In this document: one piece after another, positions 25,180 through 34,987 of the stretch | Layout: the number at the start of each line of letters is the position of its first letter | Position numbering within the stretch: the stretch's first letter is position 1 | Assembly (NCBI GenBank): GCA_038750655.1 | Contig: JBCDGZ010000002.1 | Coordinates: 1-64,000, forward strand | DNA: 64,000 bases | Direction of reading: 5' to 3' | DNA from: JBCDGZ01 sp038750655 | GTDB taxonomy: Bacteria; Bacteroidota; Bacteroidia; Chitinophagales; Saprospiraceae | Program-made: the position numbers and the translations under genes | Notes under the pieces: model-generated | What the model was told of the DNA's origin: nothing | Database searches by the model: none | What the model saw: the letters and a program-made list of their open reading frames with translations, nothing else

Positions 25180-25815
25180 TTATTTTTTACGCTCCTGCTC
25201 TCCTGCTTTTTGGTGGCGCTGGCGCAGTACGGCCAGAACTTCTTCGAGGCGATAGCCCTTAGCGCAAAGCAAGACCAAAAAGTGGAAGAGCAGATCAGCC
25301 GCTTCTCCGAGGAATAACTCTTTGCTATCATCTTTGGCTTCAATTACCAATTCAACGGCTTCTTCCCCTACCTTCTGAGCGATTTTATTCATTCCTTTTT
25401 TAAAAAGAGAGGCGGTGTAGGATTGATCGGCGGCAGCGCCCCGGCGGGTCTGGATGATCCCTTCAAGGTGCTTCAAGAAATCAGCCGAGTCATTCGCCTC
25501 ATCAAAGCAAGTATCACTACCCGTATGGCAAACCGGGCCACGAGGCCGCGCCCTAACCAAGAGGGTATCTCCGTCGCAATCGGCAGCGATATTGACAAGA
25601 TCCAGGAAGTTGCCGGAACTTTCTCCCTTGGTCCACAGGCGATTTTTACTGCGACTGAAAAAAGTCACCTGCCCAATTTCCAAGCTCTTCTGCAGGGCCT
25701 CCTTATTCATATAGCCTAGCATCAATACCATTCGAGTATCTGCATCCTGTACAATGGCGGGAAGGAGTCCCTGTCCTTTATCAAAGTCCAATTGATTCAA
25801 TTCTGCTTTTCGCAT
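25180..25815 (-). CDS. hisIE: Bifunctional phosphoribosyl-AMP cyclohydrolase / phosphoribosyl-ATP pyrophosphatase
   Basis: A 211-residue fusion catalysing histidine biosynthesis steps 2 and 3. The HisI half (about 1-105) shows GYMNKEALQKS, FFSRSKNRLWTKGESSGN and the zinc/metal motif DCDGDTLLVRARP...CHTG..CF. The HisE half (about 115-211) shows SYTASLFKKG, KVGEEAVELVIEAKD and GEAADLLFHFLVLL. Both sets of catalytic residues look intact. The rest of the his operon is not in the window. TAACTTTC, one base off the promoter box, lies 13 bases upstream. It converges with the Cys-rich protein gene with a two-base gap. Confidence 0.95.
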   Translation of the reverse strand: MRKAELNQLDFDKGQGLLPAIVQDADTRMVLMLGYMNKEALQKSLEIGQVTFFSRSKNRLWTKGESSGNFLDLVNIAADCDGDTLLVRARPRGPVCHTGSDTCFDEANDSADFLKHLEGIIQTRRGAAADQSYTASLFKKGMNKIAQKVGEEAVELVIEAKDDSKELFLGEAADLLFHFLVLLCAKGYRLEEVLAVLRQRHQKAGEQERKK

Positions 25816-25989
25816 AGGGATAAATATGAAAGTTATCAGCTTTTTGCCGCGCGCAAGTTAGTGCTTTTCGATTGCTCCCACCAGCCCTATGCTCGCAAAA
25901 ACCCTATTTCTTGCCTAAAAATGTCCTATTATTTATACTTTAGCCAATTTCTATTATACAAAGCACTATAAAAACCCCTCGCCTTTTTC

Positions 25990-25997
25990 TACCTTTG
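25990..25997 (+). promoter_or_regulatory. Bacteroidota -7 promoter box (TACCTTTG)
   Basis: An exact TAnnTTTG match 83 bases upstream of the OmpA-like gene at 26081, implying an unusually long AT-rich leader (about 75-80 nt). Confidence 0.6.
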
Positions 25998-26080
25998 TGT
26001 CTACGGTTTCTTTTAAGGGAAAAGAAGAAAACATAATCTAAATCTAAACACAACCTCATTCTAATTTAAATTGAACAAAC

Positions 26081-26875
26081 ATGAGAAACAACGTATTGAA
26101 CCTAATGGTACTATGTTTGGCGTTCATCCTGATCTTACCTTCTTGCGTTTCAAAAAAGAAGTTTGATCAAATGGTTAATGACAAAGAGTCTATTGACAAA
26201 ATGCTGACCGAGCAGCGCCAAAAGGTGGCCTCCCTCGAAGGCGATGTAGAAAATCTAACCACTGCTAAAGGGGAGTTGGAAGCGCAAAATGCGGATCTGA
26301 ACTCCAAGCTTTCTGGCCTGCAAAATGACCTGGCTGCTGCTGAGAAAAACCTCAACATGACTAAGAAAGGCGCAGATGAGAAAGATGCAAAAATCTCTAG
26401 CATGACTGCAGCTATCAAAGCAACTTTCGCAGCCTATAAGAATGCTGGCCTCAGCGTCAACGAAAAGGACAATCGCCTCTATGTCAACATCGGCGAACCA
26501 ATTCTTTACAAAAGCGGCTCTACTCGCGTCCGCAAGGAGCATAAGGAAAGTATTATGAAACTTGCAGAAGTACTGAAAAATAATCCTTCTCTGATCATTC
26601 AGGTGGAAGGACATACCGATAGCAAGAAAATGATTAACGGTGCTCGCTACATGGATAACCTAGAGTTGAGCGCAGCCCGTGCCATGAGCATCGTTCGCAT
26701 GCTGGTCAAAAATGGTGTTCCTGAAAGCCAGGTTTCTGCTGTTGGCCGTGGTGACAAGATGCCTGTAAACACCGAGGATACTGCCGAGGCACGTGACCAA
26801 AACCGCCGGGCGGAATTTGTGATCATTCCACAGATCAGCGAACTGCACAAGTTGGCTAATTCTGCTGGTGTATAA
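26081..26875 (+). CDS. OmpA-family lipoprotein with coiled-coil linker
   Basis: A 264-residue lipoprotein: signal peptide with lipobox LILPSC (Cys22), a coiled coil at about 25-115 (heptad-like VASLEGDVENLTTAKGELE... AEKNLNMTKKG), and a C-terminal OmpA domain that binds peptidoglycan (LYKSGSTRVRKEHKESI, IQVEGHTDSKKM, LSAARAMSIVRML, VSAVGRGDKMPV). The expected role is to tether the outer membrane to the cell wall, much like Lpp/Pal in other bacteria, with the coiled coil as spacer. It has its own promoter with a long leader, and a strong terminator follows, so it is probably monocistronic. Confidence 0.92.
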   Translation: MRNNVLNLMVLCLAFILILPSCVSKKKFDQMVNDKESIDKMLTEQRQKVASLEGDVENLTTAKGELEAQNADLNSKLSGLQNDLAAAEKNLNMTKKGADEKDAKISSMTAAIKATFAAYKNAGLSVNEKDNRLYVNIGEPILYKSGSTRVRKEHKESIMKLAEVLKNNPSLIIQVEGHTDSKKMINGARYMDNLELSAARAMSIVRMLVKNGVPESQVSAVGRGDKMPVNTEDTAEARDQNRRAEFVIIPQISELHKLANSAGV

Positions 26876-26921
26876 GCGTTGATCCAACCCCTCACCATAA
26901 AACACAAAATTCATATATAGT

Positions 26922-26960
26922 CATCCGGCAGGCCTTCGGCCGCCGGATGTTTTATTTTTT
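26922..26960 (+). terminator. Rho-independent terminator after the OmpA-like gene
   Basis: CATCCGGC-a-GGCC-ttc-GGCC-GCCGGATG (12 pairs) is followed by TTTTATTTTTT. Its T-run overlaps the stop codon of the convergent gene at 26952. Confidence 0.85.
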
Positions 26961-28358
26961 GCCACACTGCTCCAATAACCACTCCCGCTCCGATAGAATC
27001 GCCGTCCCGGCAATCTCCACCCGCAATTGTTCCCGCTTCTTCCGATCAAAGGCCTCCATCGCCATCAGCTTCCGCACTAACCGAATAATATTGAGGTAAT
27101 TGCTCCGATGGTAATCGCTGACCTCCCGCCGCCGAATAAAACTGTTGAGGCTATCCAGATGGGATTCCAGCAAATCGAACTCTTCTAGTTCATAGCAAAT
27201 CTTTAGCAACAAGGTTTTGGAAATGAGGTTGTTGACCAAGTCCTTATATTCCGAAGTTTGCAACAAAAGCATCGCCTTTTGGTAATCACCGCGAGCGTAT
27301 TCGAGCCGGGCACGATTGAAGCTCACGGTGCTATCGCGGTAAGCCTGCTCTAGGCGATGCTGATAGGCTTCAATAAATTGCTCCAACCAGATGTACTCTT
27401 TCATCTGAATCGAAATGGCCACCACATTATTAAAGGTGAAATGAGACAGGCGGCCCGCCTCCAACAGAAAGCCGACCTCCAGGCCCTCTTGGTACAATTC
27501 CCAAACTTGCCGGGCGAAAGGCTCACTGCCCGCATTCATTTGGCGAATACAAAAATTGATGGCCAGCAAGTAGAGGTCTTTGAGTTCTTCTTCTGGGAAG
27601 CGCGCGCGGTTTTCTTGCAGTTGCAGGCGGAACTGCTGAAAGTAGTCCAGGCTGTAATGCTCGGTTAGGAAACGATAGCAGTAGTAGTAGGTGGCGACGG
27701 CGGGATAGCCCAGGTAGCCGCCGCTTTCGATGTCTTCCAGCAGTCGGGGCAGCAGGCCGTAGCTGTAGGTGGTTTTGTAGACGGCCTGGTGGGTCAGCTG
27801 GGTGCAGGCATGCCGCAGCTTTTTCATCAGGTAGTGGGCGTCGATGGTATCGGCGATTTCTTGGAGGTTGAGCTGGCCGGTACGCCGGGTTTGGGTTTGG
27901 AACTGCATCTGTAGCACCTGGTATTCCTGTAATTTGCTGAAGTGATCGACATTGCGCTCTTGGTTGTTTTCGAGCAGTTGGTGGGCTTTTTTCATGCAGC
28001 TGTCGAAGTGGCGAGGCAGGCCTCGGCGGCGGTAGATATTGGCCAGCAGGAGGCGGTTATCGACGGCCGATTGGCGGTGGTGGGCAATGAGGAGGTATTC
28101 TTCGATGAGGGCCAGTAGGTCGCTCATGCTGCCGCGCAGGCGCAGGTCGTCGTAGGGCTGGCCGGGGAAGCTTTGCTCGTGGGCTTCTTCTCGGTCAGGG
28201 AGGGGCCTTTGGGCCCAGCGGCGGGTGGAGAGGCAGGCAAAGAGGCGCGGCAAATCTTCCCGTCGGGTAAAAAATGGCGAGCGCAGTAATTTGCGAATCT
28301 GGCGAATTTCCCGCTTGTCCAGCGTATTGATCAATGAATAGAGCTTATTTAGAGACAC
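26952..28358 (-). CDS. Large helical protein of unknown function
   Basis: A protein of about 468 residues with no signal peptide or membrane segment. It starts with LNKLYSLINTLDKREIRQIRKLLRS..., rich in Arg, Leu, Gln and Tyr throughout, and has repeated helix-turn-helix pairs in the style of TPR-like solenoids (for example VATYYYCYRFLTEHYSLDYF, RARLEYARGDYQKAMLLLQTS and LLLKICYELEEFDLLESHLDSL). I do not recognise a named family; proteins of this composition occur in Saprospiria. The start is uncertain: GTG 28358 or TTG 28382. There is no neighbour on the same strand. It could be a scaffold or regulator; the function is unknown. Confidence 0.7.
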   Translation of the reverse strand: MSLNKLYSLINTLDKREIRQIRKLLRSPFFTRREDLPRLFACLSTRRWAQRPLPDREEAHEQSFPGQPYDDLRLRGSMSDLLALIEEYLLIAHHRQSAVDNRLLLANIYRRRGLPRHFDSCMKKAHQLLENNQERNVDHFSKLQEYQVLQMQFQTQTRRTGQLNLQEIADTIDAHYLMKKLRHACTQLTHQAVYKTTYSYGLLPRLLEDIESGGYLGYPAVATYYYCYRFLTEHYSLDYFQQFRLQLQENRARFPEEELKDLYLLAINFCIRQMNAGSEPFARQVWELYQEGLEVGFLLEAGRLSHFTFNNVVAISIQMKEYIWLEQFIEAYQHRLEQAYRDSTVSFNRARLEYARGDYQKAMLLLQTSEYKDLVNNLISKTLLLKICYELEEFDLLESHLDSLNSFIRRREVSDYHRSNYLNIIRLVRKLMAMEAFDRKKREQLRVEIAGTAILSEREWLLEQCGKK

Positions 28359-28514
28359 AGTATTGCATTTTATTTTCCACAAAAAATACGACTATTTTAC
28401 TATAAATCAACTAGTTATTATACTCAATATCGAATATTTCTCCACAAATTCATTTTTTTGTCTTTGTTCAACTGAGGAGAAAGGGGAATTTTTGTAGTAA
28501 CAAAACACGATGCT

Positions 28515-31355
28515 ATGGTTTACCTCAAAAGAAATTTTACGCTACTGCTGCTCAGTTTACTTAGCCTACTCTTATTCTCCCCTGTCAAAAGCTCCGCTCA
28601 AGGATGGGAACTCCTGCCCGCCGAAAGCGATCATGCTGCTGCCGTTACGATTAGTGCGGATGGCCATTATGTTGTTTGCGGGAGAAGTTTCACGGGCATG
28701 GGCATCGATACCAGCCAAGAGGTATTCCTAATGAAAATGGATGCCCTTGGTAATATCCTGTGGACACAAGTCATGGGCGGAGGAAGCAATCCAGAACGCC
28801 TGCTGACAACGGCGGATGGAGGTTTTTTGGTTGCCGCCAATATTTCTAATAGAGTAAGACTCATCAAAACGGATGCGAATGGATTGGTGCAATGGTCTAA
28901 GGATTATACGGCCGGTTCTCCACAGATTGATCTTAACTACATCATCGAAAGCCAAAGCGGAGGCTATATTTTTACCGGAGAAACCCGCAGTCAGAATAAT
29001 ACTAATCTGCTGCTCGTTAAGGTAGCCCTCAATGGGGATACTTTGTGGACGAAAAAATACCATTGGGCACGTACGGATTATGGCACTGCGCTTACCGAAA
29101 CTCCACAGAACGAAATCCTGGTTGCAGGATTAACTAACGGAGGTGGCGGCGATCATGATAACCTGATTATCAAAACGACTGCTGACGGTGAGTTGATTTG
29201 GAAACAGGCCTACCCTTCTCTGTCTACCGGTTACTATATTCACAGCCAGCCCAACGGAGAGATTGTCACTTTCTCCACAGTTGGTTCTCAAATGAATCGC
29301 TACGATGCGGAGGGGGTGCTGTTATCATCAACTAGTATTGCTGTTGGCGCCTTCACCTTCCTATACGACGCCCATACGACGGCTGATGGTGGTTGGATTG
29401 TAACAGGATTTGGACTGAGAAGTCCTCAGCGCCCCGCCAATGTAGTTGTCATGATCAAGGTGGACCGTGCAGGGACCGTAGAATGGTTTCGATTTCACGG
29501 AGAAGATGACCTATCCAATGGTGCAGAAATTATCCCTACGCTGGACAATGGCTATATGATTGCCGGGCAGCGTACCATCAACAATAACCGACGAGCCTAT
29601 ATCATCAAGACCGACTCTCTAGGTTATATTTACACCAACCTTATCTCTGGCAAAGTTGCCTTAGATACCAACATGACCTGCCAGCCGGACAATGGAGAAC
29701 CTACCCTTGCTAATGTCATCGTGGAGGCACGCAAACCCAACCGAAGTTTTTACGGCAGCACCGACAGCAGTGGCTGCTACTTGATCGACGCCGATACGGG
29801 AAGCTATGAAATCATTCTACATCCTCCCAGCGCCTATTGGATGCCCTGCGCGGACAGTCTTTCGGTGACCCTGAGCAATTTCTACGACACTACAGTAGTA
29901 GACTTTGCCCTGCAAGCCGATATTGAATGTCCTTTCATGACCGTCGACCTAGCTACCCCCTTCCTACGCCGTTGCTTCGCCAACACCTATAGCGTTAACT
30001 ACTGCAATTATGGCACCCTGGCTGCTGACTCTGCTTACATCGACATCAAGCTCGACCCCTACCTGCACTTTGACACCTCCAGTATCTCCGCCCAGATGCT
30101 AGGCGCGGACACCTGGCGGTTTCAGCTCGGGCAGGTTGATGTATCTGAATGTGGCACTTTCACCTTTGATGTCACCGTCGACTGCGACTCCACCGTCCTC
30201 GGCCAAACCCACTGCGTAGAAGCCCACATCTACCCCGACTCCCTCTGCCTCCCCCCAAGCAGCGAATGGAGCGGTGCTTTCATCGAAGTTGAAGCCAGCT
30301 GCCAAGACAGTTTGCTCAACTTCACCATCCAAAACACCGGCAGTGGTGATATGAACGACCCGCTGCGCTACGTAATTATCGAGGATGCCATCCTGCTGAG
30401 AACGGCCCCCTTCGATCTCGTCAGCGGGGCCTCAGAGGACATTCCTCTGCCCAATAATGGCTCCACCTATTTGCTCTACGCCCAGCAGGAGCCCGGGGCC
30501 CCCGGCAACTCCCTACCCATCCTCTCCATAGAAGGCTGCGTAGGCGAGCCCGGCCTGCCCTTCAGCACCGGATTTGTCAACCAATTTCCCCAAAACGACG
30601 GTAGTCCATTCGTAGAAATCGATTGCCGCCAAAACGACGGTAGCTACGACCCTAACGACAAGCAAGGTTTCCCCACCGGCTCCGGCCCCGACCACCTCAT
30701 CGAAGCCAATACCGATCTCGAATACCTGATCCGCTTCCAAAATACAGGTACCGACACCGCCTTTAGAGTCGTCATCAAAGATACCCTTTCGCCTTGGCTG
30801 GACCCCGCTAGCATACAACTCGGGGTCGCTAGCCACCCCTACCGCTTCGAGCTACGCAAAGGCGGCCTCCTCGAATTCACTTTCGATAATATCATGCTGC
30901 CCGATAGCAATGTCAATCTGGCCGCCTCCAACGGCTTCATCAAATTTCGGATCGCTCAGCGGCTCGACAATCCGATCGGCACCCGCATCGAAAACCAGGC
31001 GGCCATCTTCTTCGACTTTAATCCGCCCATCTTTACCAATACCACTTTCCACACCATCGGAAAGGACTGGATCGACATCATTTTGGATAGCGAAGATCCT
31101 CAAACCCTGAAAGCAACAACCATTAAGATATACCCCAATCCAATGAGCGAATCGGCCCGGATAGAATGGTCGGGAGAGGCCGTGCAGGAAGGACAGTTTG
31201 AACTGTATACCCTCGCCGGACAGATGATTCGAGCTGACCACTTCAGTGGAACGCAGTACGAATTTACCCGAGAGGGCTTAGCCGCTGGCTTGTATTTTTT
31301 CAGCATTAAAAACCAAGGAATAATAATGGCAAAAGGTAAAATTATCATTCATTAA
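28515..31355 (+). CDS. Secreted beta-propeller T9SS cargo protein, paralogue 1
   Basis: The 946-residue protein has a signal peptide (LLLLSLLSLLLFSPVKSSAQ). Residues about 30-375 form delta-60-like propeller repeats ending in motifs such as GGFLVAANISNRVRLIKTDA, GGYIFTGETRSQNN and GGWIVTGFG. A Cna-B-like segment (about 380-470), a conserved beta-sandwich region with DCDSTVLGQTHCVEA, a module DPNDKQGFPTGSG..FQNTGTDTAF..MLPDSNVN..FFDFNPPIFTN, and a T9SS type A tail (IYPNPMSESARIEW...GKIIIH) follow. It should be exported by the T9SS and retained at the surface or released. The next gene is a full paralogue. A weak TGTCTTTG box lies at 28459-28466. The specific ligand is unknown. Confidence 0.88.
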   Translation: MVYLKRNFTLLLLSLLSLLLFSPVKSSAQGWELLPAESDHAAAVTISADGHYVVCGRSFTGMGIDTSQEVFLMKMDALGNILWTQVMGGGSNPERLLTTADGGFLVAANISNRVRLIKTDANGLVQWSKDYTAGSPQIDLNYIIESQSGGYIFTGETRSQNNTNLLLVKVALNGDTLWTKKYHWARTDYGTALTETPQNEILVAGLTNGGGGDHDNLIIKTTADGELIWKQAYPSLSTGYYIHSQPNGEIVTFSTVGSQMNRYDAEGVLLSSTSIAVGAFTFLYDAHTTADGGWIVTGFGLRSPQRPANVVVMIKVDRAGTVEWFRFHGEDDLSNGAEIIPTLDNGYMIAGQRTINNNRRAYIIKTDSLGYIYTNLISGKVALDTNMTCQPDNGEPTLANVIVEARKPNRSFYGSTDSSGCYLIDADTGSYEIILHPPSAYWMPCADSLSVTLSNFYDTTVVDFALQADIECPFMTVDLATPFLRRCFANTYSVNYCNYGTLAADSAYIDIKLDPYLHFDTSSISAQMLGADTWRFQLGQVDVSECGTFTFDVTVDCDSTVLGQTHCVEAHIYPDSLCLPPSSEWSGAFIEVEASCQDSLLNFTIQNTGSGDMNDPLRYVIIEDAILLRTAPFDLVSGASEDIPLPNNGSTYLLYAQQEPGAPGNSLPILSIEGCVGEPGLPFSTGFVNQFPQNDGSPFVEIDCRQNDGSYDPNDKQGFPTGSGPDHLIEANTDLEYLIRFQNTGTDTAFRVVIKDTLSPWLDPASIQLGVASHPYRFELRKGGLLEFTFDNIMLPDSNVNLAASNGFIKFRIAQRLDNPIGTRIENQAAIFFDFNPPIFTNTTFHTIGKDWIDIILDSEDPQTLKATTIKIYPNPMSESARIEWSGEAVQEGQFELYTLAGQMIRADHFSGTQYEFTREGLAAGLYFFSIKNQGIIMAKGKIIIH

Positions 31356-31378
31356 CTACCGATACCAGAATAAATAGG

Positions 31379-31416
31379 AACAGACAGGCGCTCATCAATG
31401 GGCGCTTTGTCTGTTT
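31379..31416 (+). terminator. Terminator-like hairpin between the two T9SS paralogues
   Basis: AACAGAC (31379-31385) pairs with GTCTGTT (31409-31415), and GCGC with GCGC inside, in a stem with a short bulge; a T-rich stretch follows. This would separate the two paralogous transcripts. Confidence 0.6.
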
Positions 31417-31485
31417 ACTGCGCAGTCTATACCGCTACATAGTCTACACAAAACAGCACATTTTTAAAGACTAAAAAAATCGACT

Positions 31486-34413
31486 ATGTACAAATTTTAC
31501 TGTAAGGCGCTGCTGCTGCTATGCTTGTTGATAGCGATCAGCAACAATTCTTATGCCCAAACTAGCCGGGTCTGGCAAAACAACTACGGCACTAACGCAA
31601 CGGAACGAGGGACCTCTGTTGTGCTGGCCAGTGATGGCAACTATGTCCTGCTGGCCGATACCGATGATGGCCTTGGCGCAGGAGCCGATCAGCCGATTGT
31701 TTTGATGAAGGTAAACACCCTGGGCAATGTCCTCTGGACCCAAAGTTATGGCTTCGGCCTCCCGGACCTTCACGAAGGAGCCGGTCAGCTGGTAGCCACG
31801 CCAGACGGCGGCTATCTCATCTGCGGATGGATGTTCTTCCTCAATACCGCCGACCGGGCGTACTTGATTAAAACGGATGCTAATGGTAACCTCGAATGGA
31901 ACCGCATCTACAATGGTACGGAGGGCATCTTTCCCCGAGATGTCATCGTTTGCGATAATGGCGACTATGCCTTCGTCGGCCAGGCCGAGATCAATGACTC
32001 TACTTATCTCATGGCGGGACGGGTAGCGCCGAACGGTGACCTGCGCTGGATCAAAGAATACCAGCAGGGTATTCGTGCGGAGTCTAGAGGTTATAGCCTG
32101 AAAGAAAACGATAGCCAGGAGCTTATTCTGGTTGGTCATGTAATCGAAAGAATCGGGACTTCTAAGGTCTGCGAGCATTTATTGACGGTGAAAACGGACG
32201 CAACCGGGGAGTTGATTTGGGTAGAGGATGAGGGAACGATCAACTGTGGCCAAACTTTACAGCTTTTTCCAAATGGCGAAATTTTAGTTGCTGGAGATGT
32301 GCAAACGGGTGGCACGGGAAAACTGACCCGGCTGACGGATGATGGCACGGTGCTCAATACCCTAGATTTTTCAATCGCCCAAAATCTCAATCCCGCTGAG
32401 GTTCGCATACAGCCAACCAGTGAAGGAGGATATATTATGGCAGGAAATGCCGTCATAGGAGGAAGAGTGCTCGCCTTTATGATGGAGCGCGATCAGCGGG
32501 ATAGTCTGGAATGGATAAATACCTATGACTTCCCTACTCCTATAACGGCCAGCGAAAGCGGCTCAGAGGCCATTCAGACTCCGGATGGTGGGTTCCTGAT
32601 GGTAGGCTGGACCACCACCTCGCCGAATAGCCCCTCTAGTGGTGCGGCGGATGTCTATTTGGTTAAGACAGATTCCCTGGGGGAGCTATTCATCAACTTG
32701 ATTCAGGGTAGGGTAGTCCGCGATACCTCCTTAGATTGTGTGGTAGATTTTAGAGAAGAAGGATGGGCGGGCTGGATTTTGCGGGCGGCAGATAGTTCGG
32801 GCAAGGTGTTCTATAGCACTACGGATAGTTTTGGAAATTACCTGATGAGAACTGAACCAGGCAATTATACCTTGAGCCTACAGCCTACTAGTCCTTACTA
32901 TTCGGTTTGTCAGAATGATATTGCTATCGACCTCAGCATGCCCTACCAAACAGACTTTCAAGACTTCGCGGTGCAGGCAGCGATTGATTGCCCGCTGCTG
33001 ACCGTCGATGTCTCCACCAGCTTTTTGCGCCGCTGCTTCCCCAACCGCTACGTAGTTTCTTACTGTAATCAGGGGCCGGCTACTGCACTAGACGCTAGCC
33101 TAGAGCTGGACCTCGATCCCTTTCTTTTGCTAGACTCCGCCTCCATCCCCTTCAGCCAGTCCGGCACAACACTGACCTTCGATCTTGGCGACGTCGCCTC
33201 CGGCACCTGCGAACGCTTCGATGTCTACGTCACCGTCGATTGCGACTCCACCGTACTGGGCCAGACCCACTGCGTAGAGGCCCGCATCTTTCCCGACTCC
33301 CTCTGCCTACCCGCTAACAGCAGCTGGTCGGGGGCCTTCATCGAAGTCGGTGCACAATGCCAGGACACCTCGCTCAAGTTCAGCATCCAGAACACCGGCG
33401 GTGGAGCCATGAGCGGCCCACTAAACTATGTGATCATCGAAGATGCCATCCTCCTCCGATCCAACTCCTTTCAATTGGGCAGCGGGGCCGCCGAAGACAT
33501 CTCACTGCCCAACAATGGCTCGACTTACTTGCTCTACGCGGAGCAGGAACCCGGCGCGCCCGGCAGTTCCACTCCAATCTTAGCCATCGAAGGCTGCGTA
33601 GACCTTCCGGGCGCTCCCTTCAGCACCGGATTTGTCACCCAATTCTCGCAAAACGATGCCGATCCATTTGTTGACATCGACTGCCGCCAAAACCGGGGCA
33701 GCTTCGACCCCAATGACAAGCAGGGCTTCCCTACAGGCTACGGGGCCGCCAACTTCATCGAAGCCAATACCGAAATTGAGTACTTGATCCGCTTTCAAAA
33801 TACAGGCACAGACACCGCCTTTAAAGTCGTGATTCGCGATACCCTTTCGCCCTGGCTGGACCCCACCAGCATACAGCTAGGCAGCGCCAGCCACCCTTAC
33901 GAATTCCAACTCTCCGAAGGCGGAATCCTCGAGTTTACTTTCAACAATATCATGCTGCCCGATAGCAATGTCAATCTATTGGCGTCCAATGGTTTTGTCA
34001 AATTCCGTATTGCCCAGCAGCCGGATAACCCTATTGGCACGGAGATCGAAAACACTGCAGCCATTTTCTTTGATTTCAATCTCCCTATTTTCACCAATAC
34101 CACCCTCCATACCATCGGCGAAGACCTCATTGATATGATTTTGGATACAGAGGGGCCCGCAGGGCTTACGGCTTCCGCCATCAAGGTCTTCCCGAATCCG
34201 CTGAGGCAGTCGGGCCGCTTGGAATGGACGGGGCAAGGGCTAGAAGAGGGACAATTTGAACTCTACACCATCAGCGGGCAATTGATCCGAACAGATCGCT
34301 TTAGTGGAACGCAGTACGAATTTATCAGAGGCGATCTGGCGGCGGGGCTTTACTTCTTCCGTATACAAGACCAAGGAGCCGTGATTGCCAAAGGAAAAAT
34401 AATCATTCATTAA
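31486..34413 (+). CDS. Secreted beta-propeller T9SS cargo protein, paralogue 2
   Basis: The 975-residue protein has the same architecture as its upstream neighbour: signal peptide (ALLLLCLLIAISNNSYAQ), propeller repeats with DGNYVLLADTDDG and DGGYLICGWMF, a Cna-B-like segment, the DCDSTVLGQTHCVEA module, the DPNDKQGFPTGYG..FQNTGTDTAF module and the T9SS tail VFPNPLRQSGRLEW...GKIIIH. The C-terminal halves are much closer to each other, also at DNA level, than the propellers, as expected if the tail was copied recently or is homogenised while the propeller diversified. It ends at a shared terminator hairpin with the convergent lipoprotein gene. Confidence 0.88.
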   Translation: MYKFYCKALLLLCLLIAISNNSYAQTSRVWQNNYGTNATERGTSVVLASDGNYVLLADTDDGLGAGADQPIVLMKVNTLGNVLWTQSYGFGLPDLHEGAGQLVATPDGGYLICGWMFFLNTADRAYLIKTDANGNLEWNRIYNGTEGIFPRDVIVCDNGDYAFVGQAEINDSTYLMAGRVAPNGDLRWIKEYQQGIRAESRGYSLKENDSQELILVGHVIERIGTSKVCEHLLTVKTDATGELIWVEDEGTINCGQTLQLFPNGEILVAGDVQTGGTGKLTRLTDDGTVLNTLDFSIAQNLNPAEVRIQPTSEGGYIMAGNAVIGGRVLAFMMERDQRDSLEWINTYDFPTPITASESGSEAIQTPDGGFLMVGWTTTSPNSPSSGAADVYLVKTDSLGELFINLIQGRVVRDTSLDCVVDFREEGWAGWILRAADSSGKVFYSTTDSFGNYLMRTEPGNYTLSLQPTSPYYSVCQNDIAIDLSMPYQTDFQDFAVQAAIDCPLLTVDVSTSFLRRCFPNRYVVSYCNQGPATALDASLELDLDPFLLLDSASIPFSQSGTTLTFDLGDVASGTCERFDVYVTVDCDSTVLGQTHCVEARIFPDSLCLPANSSWSGAFIEVGAQCQDTSLKFSIQNTGGGAMSGPLNYVIIEDAILLRSNSFQLGSGAAEDISLPNNGSTYLLYAEQEPGAPGSSTPILAIEGCVDLPGAPFSTGFVTQFSQNDADPFVDIDCRQNRGSFDPNDKQGFPTGYGAANFIEANTEIEYLIRFQNTGTDTAFKVVIRDTLSPWLDPTSIQLGSASHPYEFQLSEGGILEFTFNNIMLPDSNVNLLASNGFVKFRIAQQPDNPIGTEIENTAAIFFDFNLPIFTNTTLHTIGEDLIDMILDTEGPAGLTASAIKVFPNPLRQSGRLEWTGQGLEEGQFELYTISGQLIRTDRFSGTQYEFIRGDLAAGLYFFRIQDQGAVIAKGKIIIH

Positions 34414-34444
34414 CCCCCAGAATAATAAGAGCAGACCACCTCCC

Positions 34445-34490
34445 GATCCTCCCGACAGTGCTTCAATGTGAAGTTGCTGCGGGAGTGATC
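34445..34490. terminator. Bidirectional terminator hairpin
   Basis: GATC-CTCCCG pairs with CGGGAG-t-GATC, with inner pairs CAG/CTG and GCTTCA/TGAAG. It lies between the T9SS paralogue 2 stop and the convergent lipoprotein stop, overlapping the latter, and is followed on the plus side by ATTTGATTTTT. Confidence 0.65.
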
Positions 34491-34977
34491 ATTTGATTTT
34501 TCTGAACAAAAATTCTTGCTTGTTGCCATTGCCGCTTGCAGTAGCTTGCAAAGCGCCCTCCGACTGAAGGGTGTAGCGAATAGTTTTAGGAAAATCGTGG
34601 GTCGGATTTTCGCAGGCGAAGTGCTGCTGATCAGCAGATTGGATTTTGAAGAAAACGGATGCCTTATTGTGCGCCACATCGGCGACGAAGTAGAGCTGTC
34701 TGTCTTTAACCAGGAGGCGCAGTCTTTCTTGAAAAAGGGTATCGCGGTTTTGCAGCAAAACACCGTGGCCGATAAACGCTGTAGGGCTGCGGCGTTCCCA
34801 AATTTCGATGCCTTGGCGGCCGGATTGGTGCAGGTCGCTACGCTCCCATCGCCCCAGTAGCCACTCTAGCTGTTGCAGCTGCTCGATAGCCACCGATTGG
34901 AGGCGTCTGAGGCTGCAGCCGGTGAAGACAAGCAGCAGGGCAATGACCACTAATGAAGTTGTACTGAAGTATTTCAA
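34489..34977 (-). CDS. Small lipoprotein, DUF6265-like
   Basis: A 162-residue protein with a lipoprotein signal peptide (MKYFSTTSLVVIALLLVFTGC, lipobox VFTGC). The mature part begins LQQLEWLLGRWERSDLHQ and carries GIEIWERRSPTAFIGHG, LYFVADVAHNK and FACENPTHDFPKTIRY, the layout of DUF6265, a small beta-barrel-like lipocalin-type family of unknown ligand. Family assignment is from pattern memory. It is transcribed just behind rlmN (10-bp gap), so the two may share a transcript. It ends in the hairpin shared with the convergent T9SS gene. Confidence 0.7.
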   Translation of the reverse strand: MKYFSTTSLVVIALLLVFTGCSLRRLQSVAIEQLQQLEWLLGRWERSDLHQSGRQGIEIWERRSPTAFIGHGVLLQNRDTLFQERLRLLVKDRQLYFVADVAHNKASVFFKIQSADQQHFACENPTHDFPKTIRYTLQSEGALQATASGNGNKQEFLFRKIK

Positions 34978-34987
34978 AATCTTGTTT

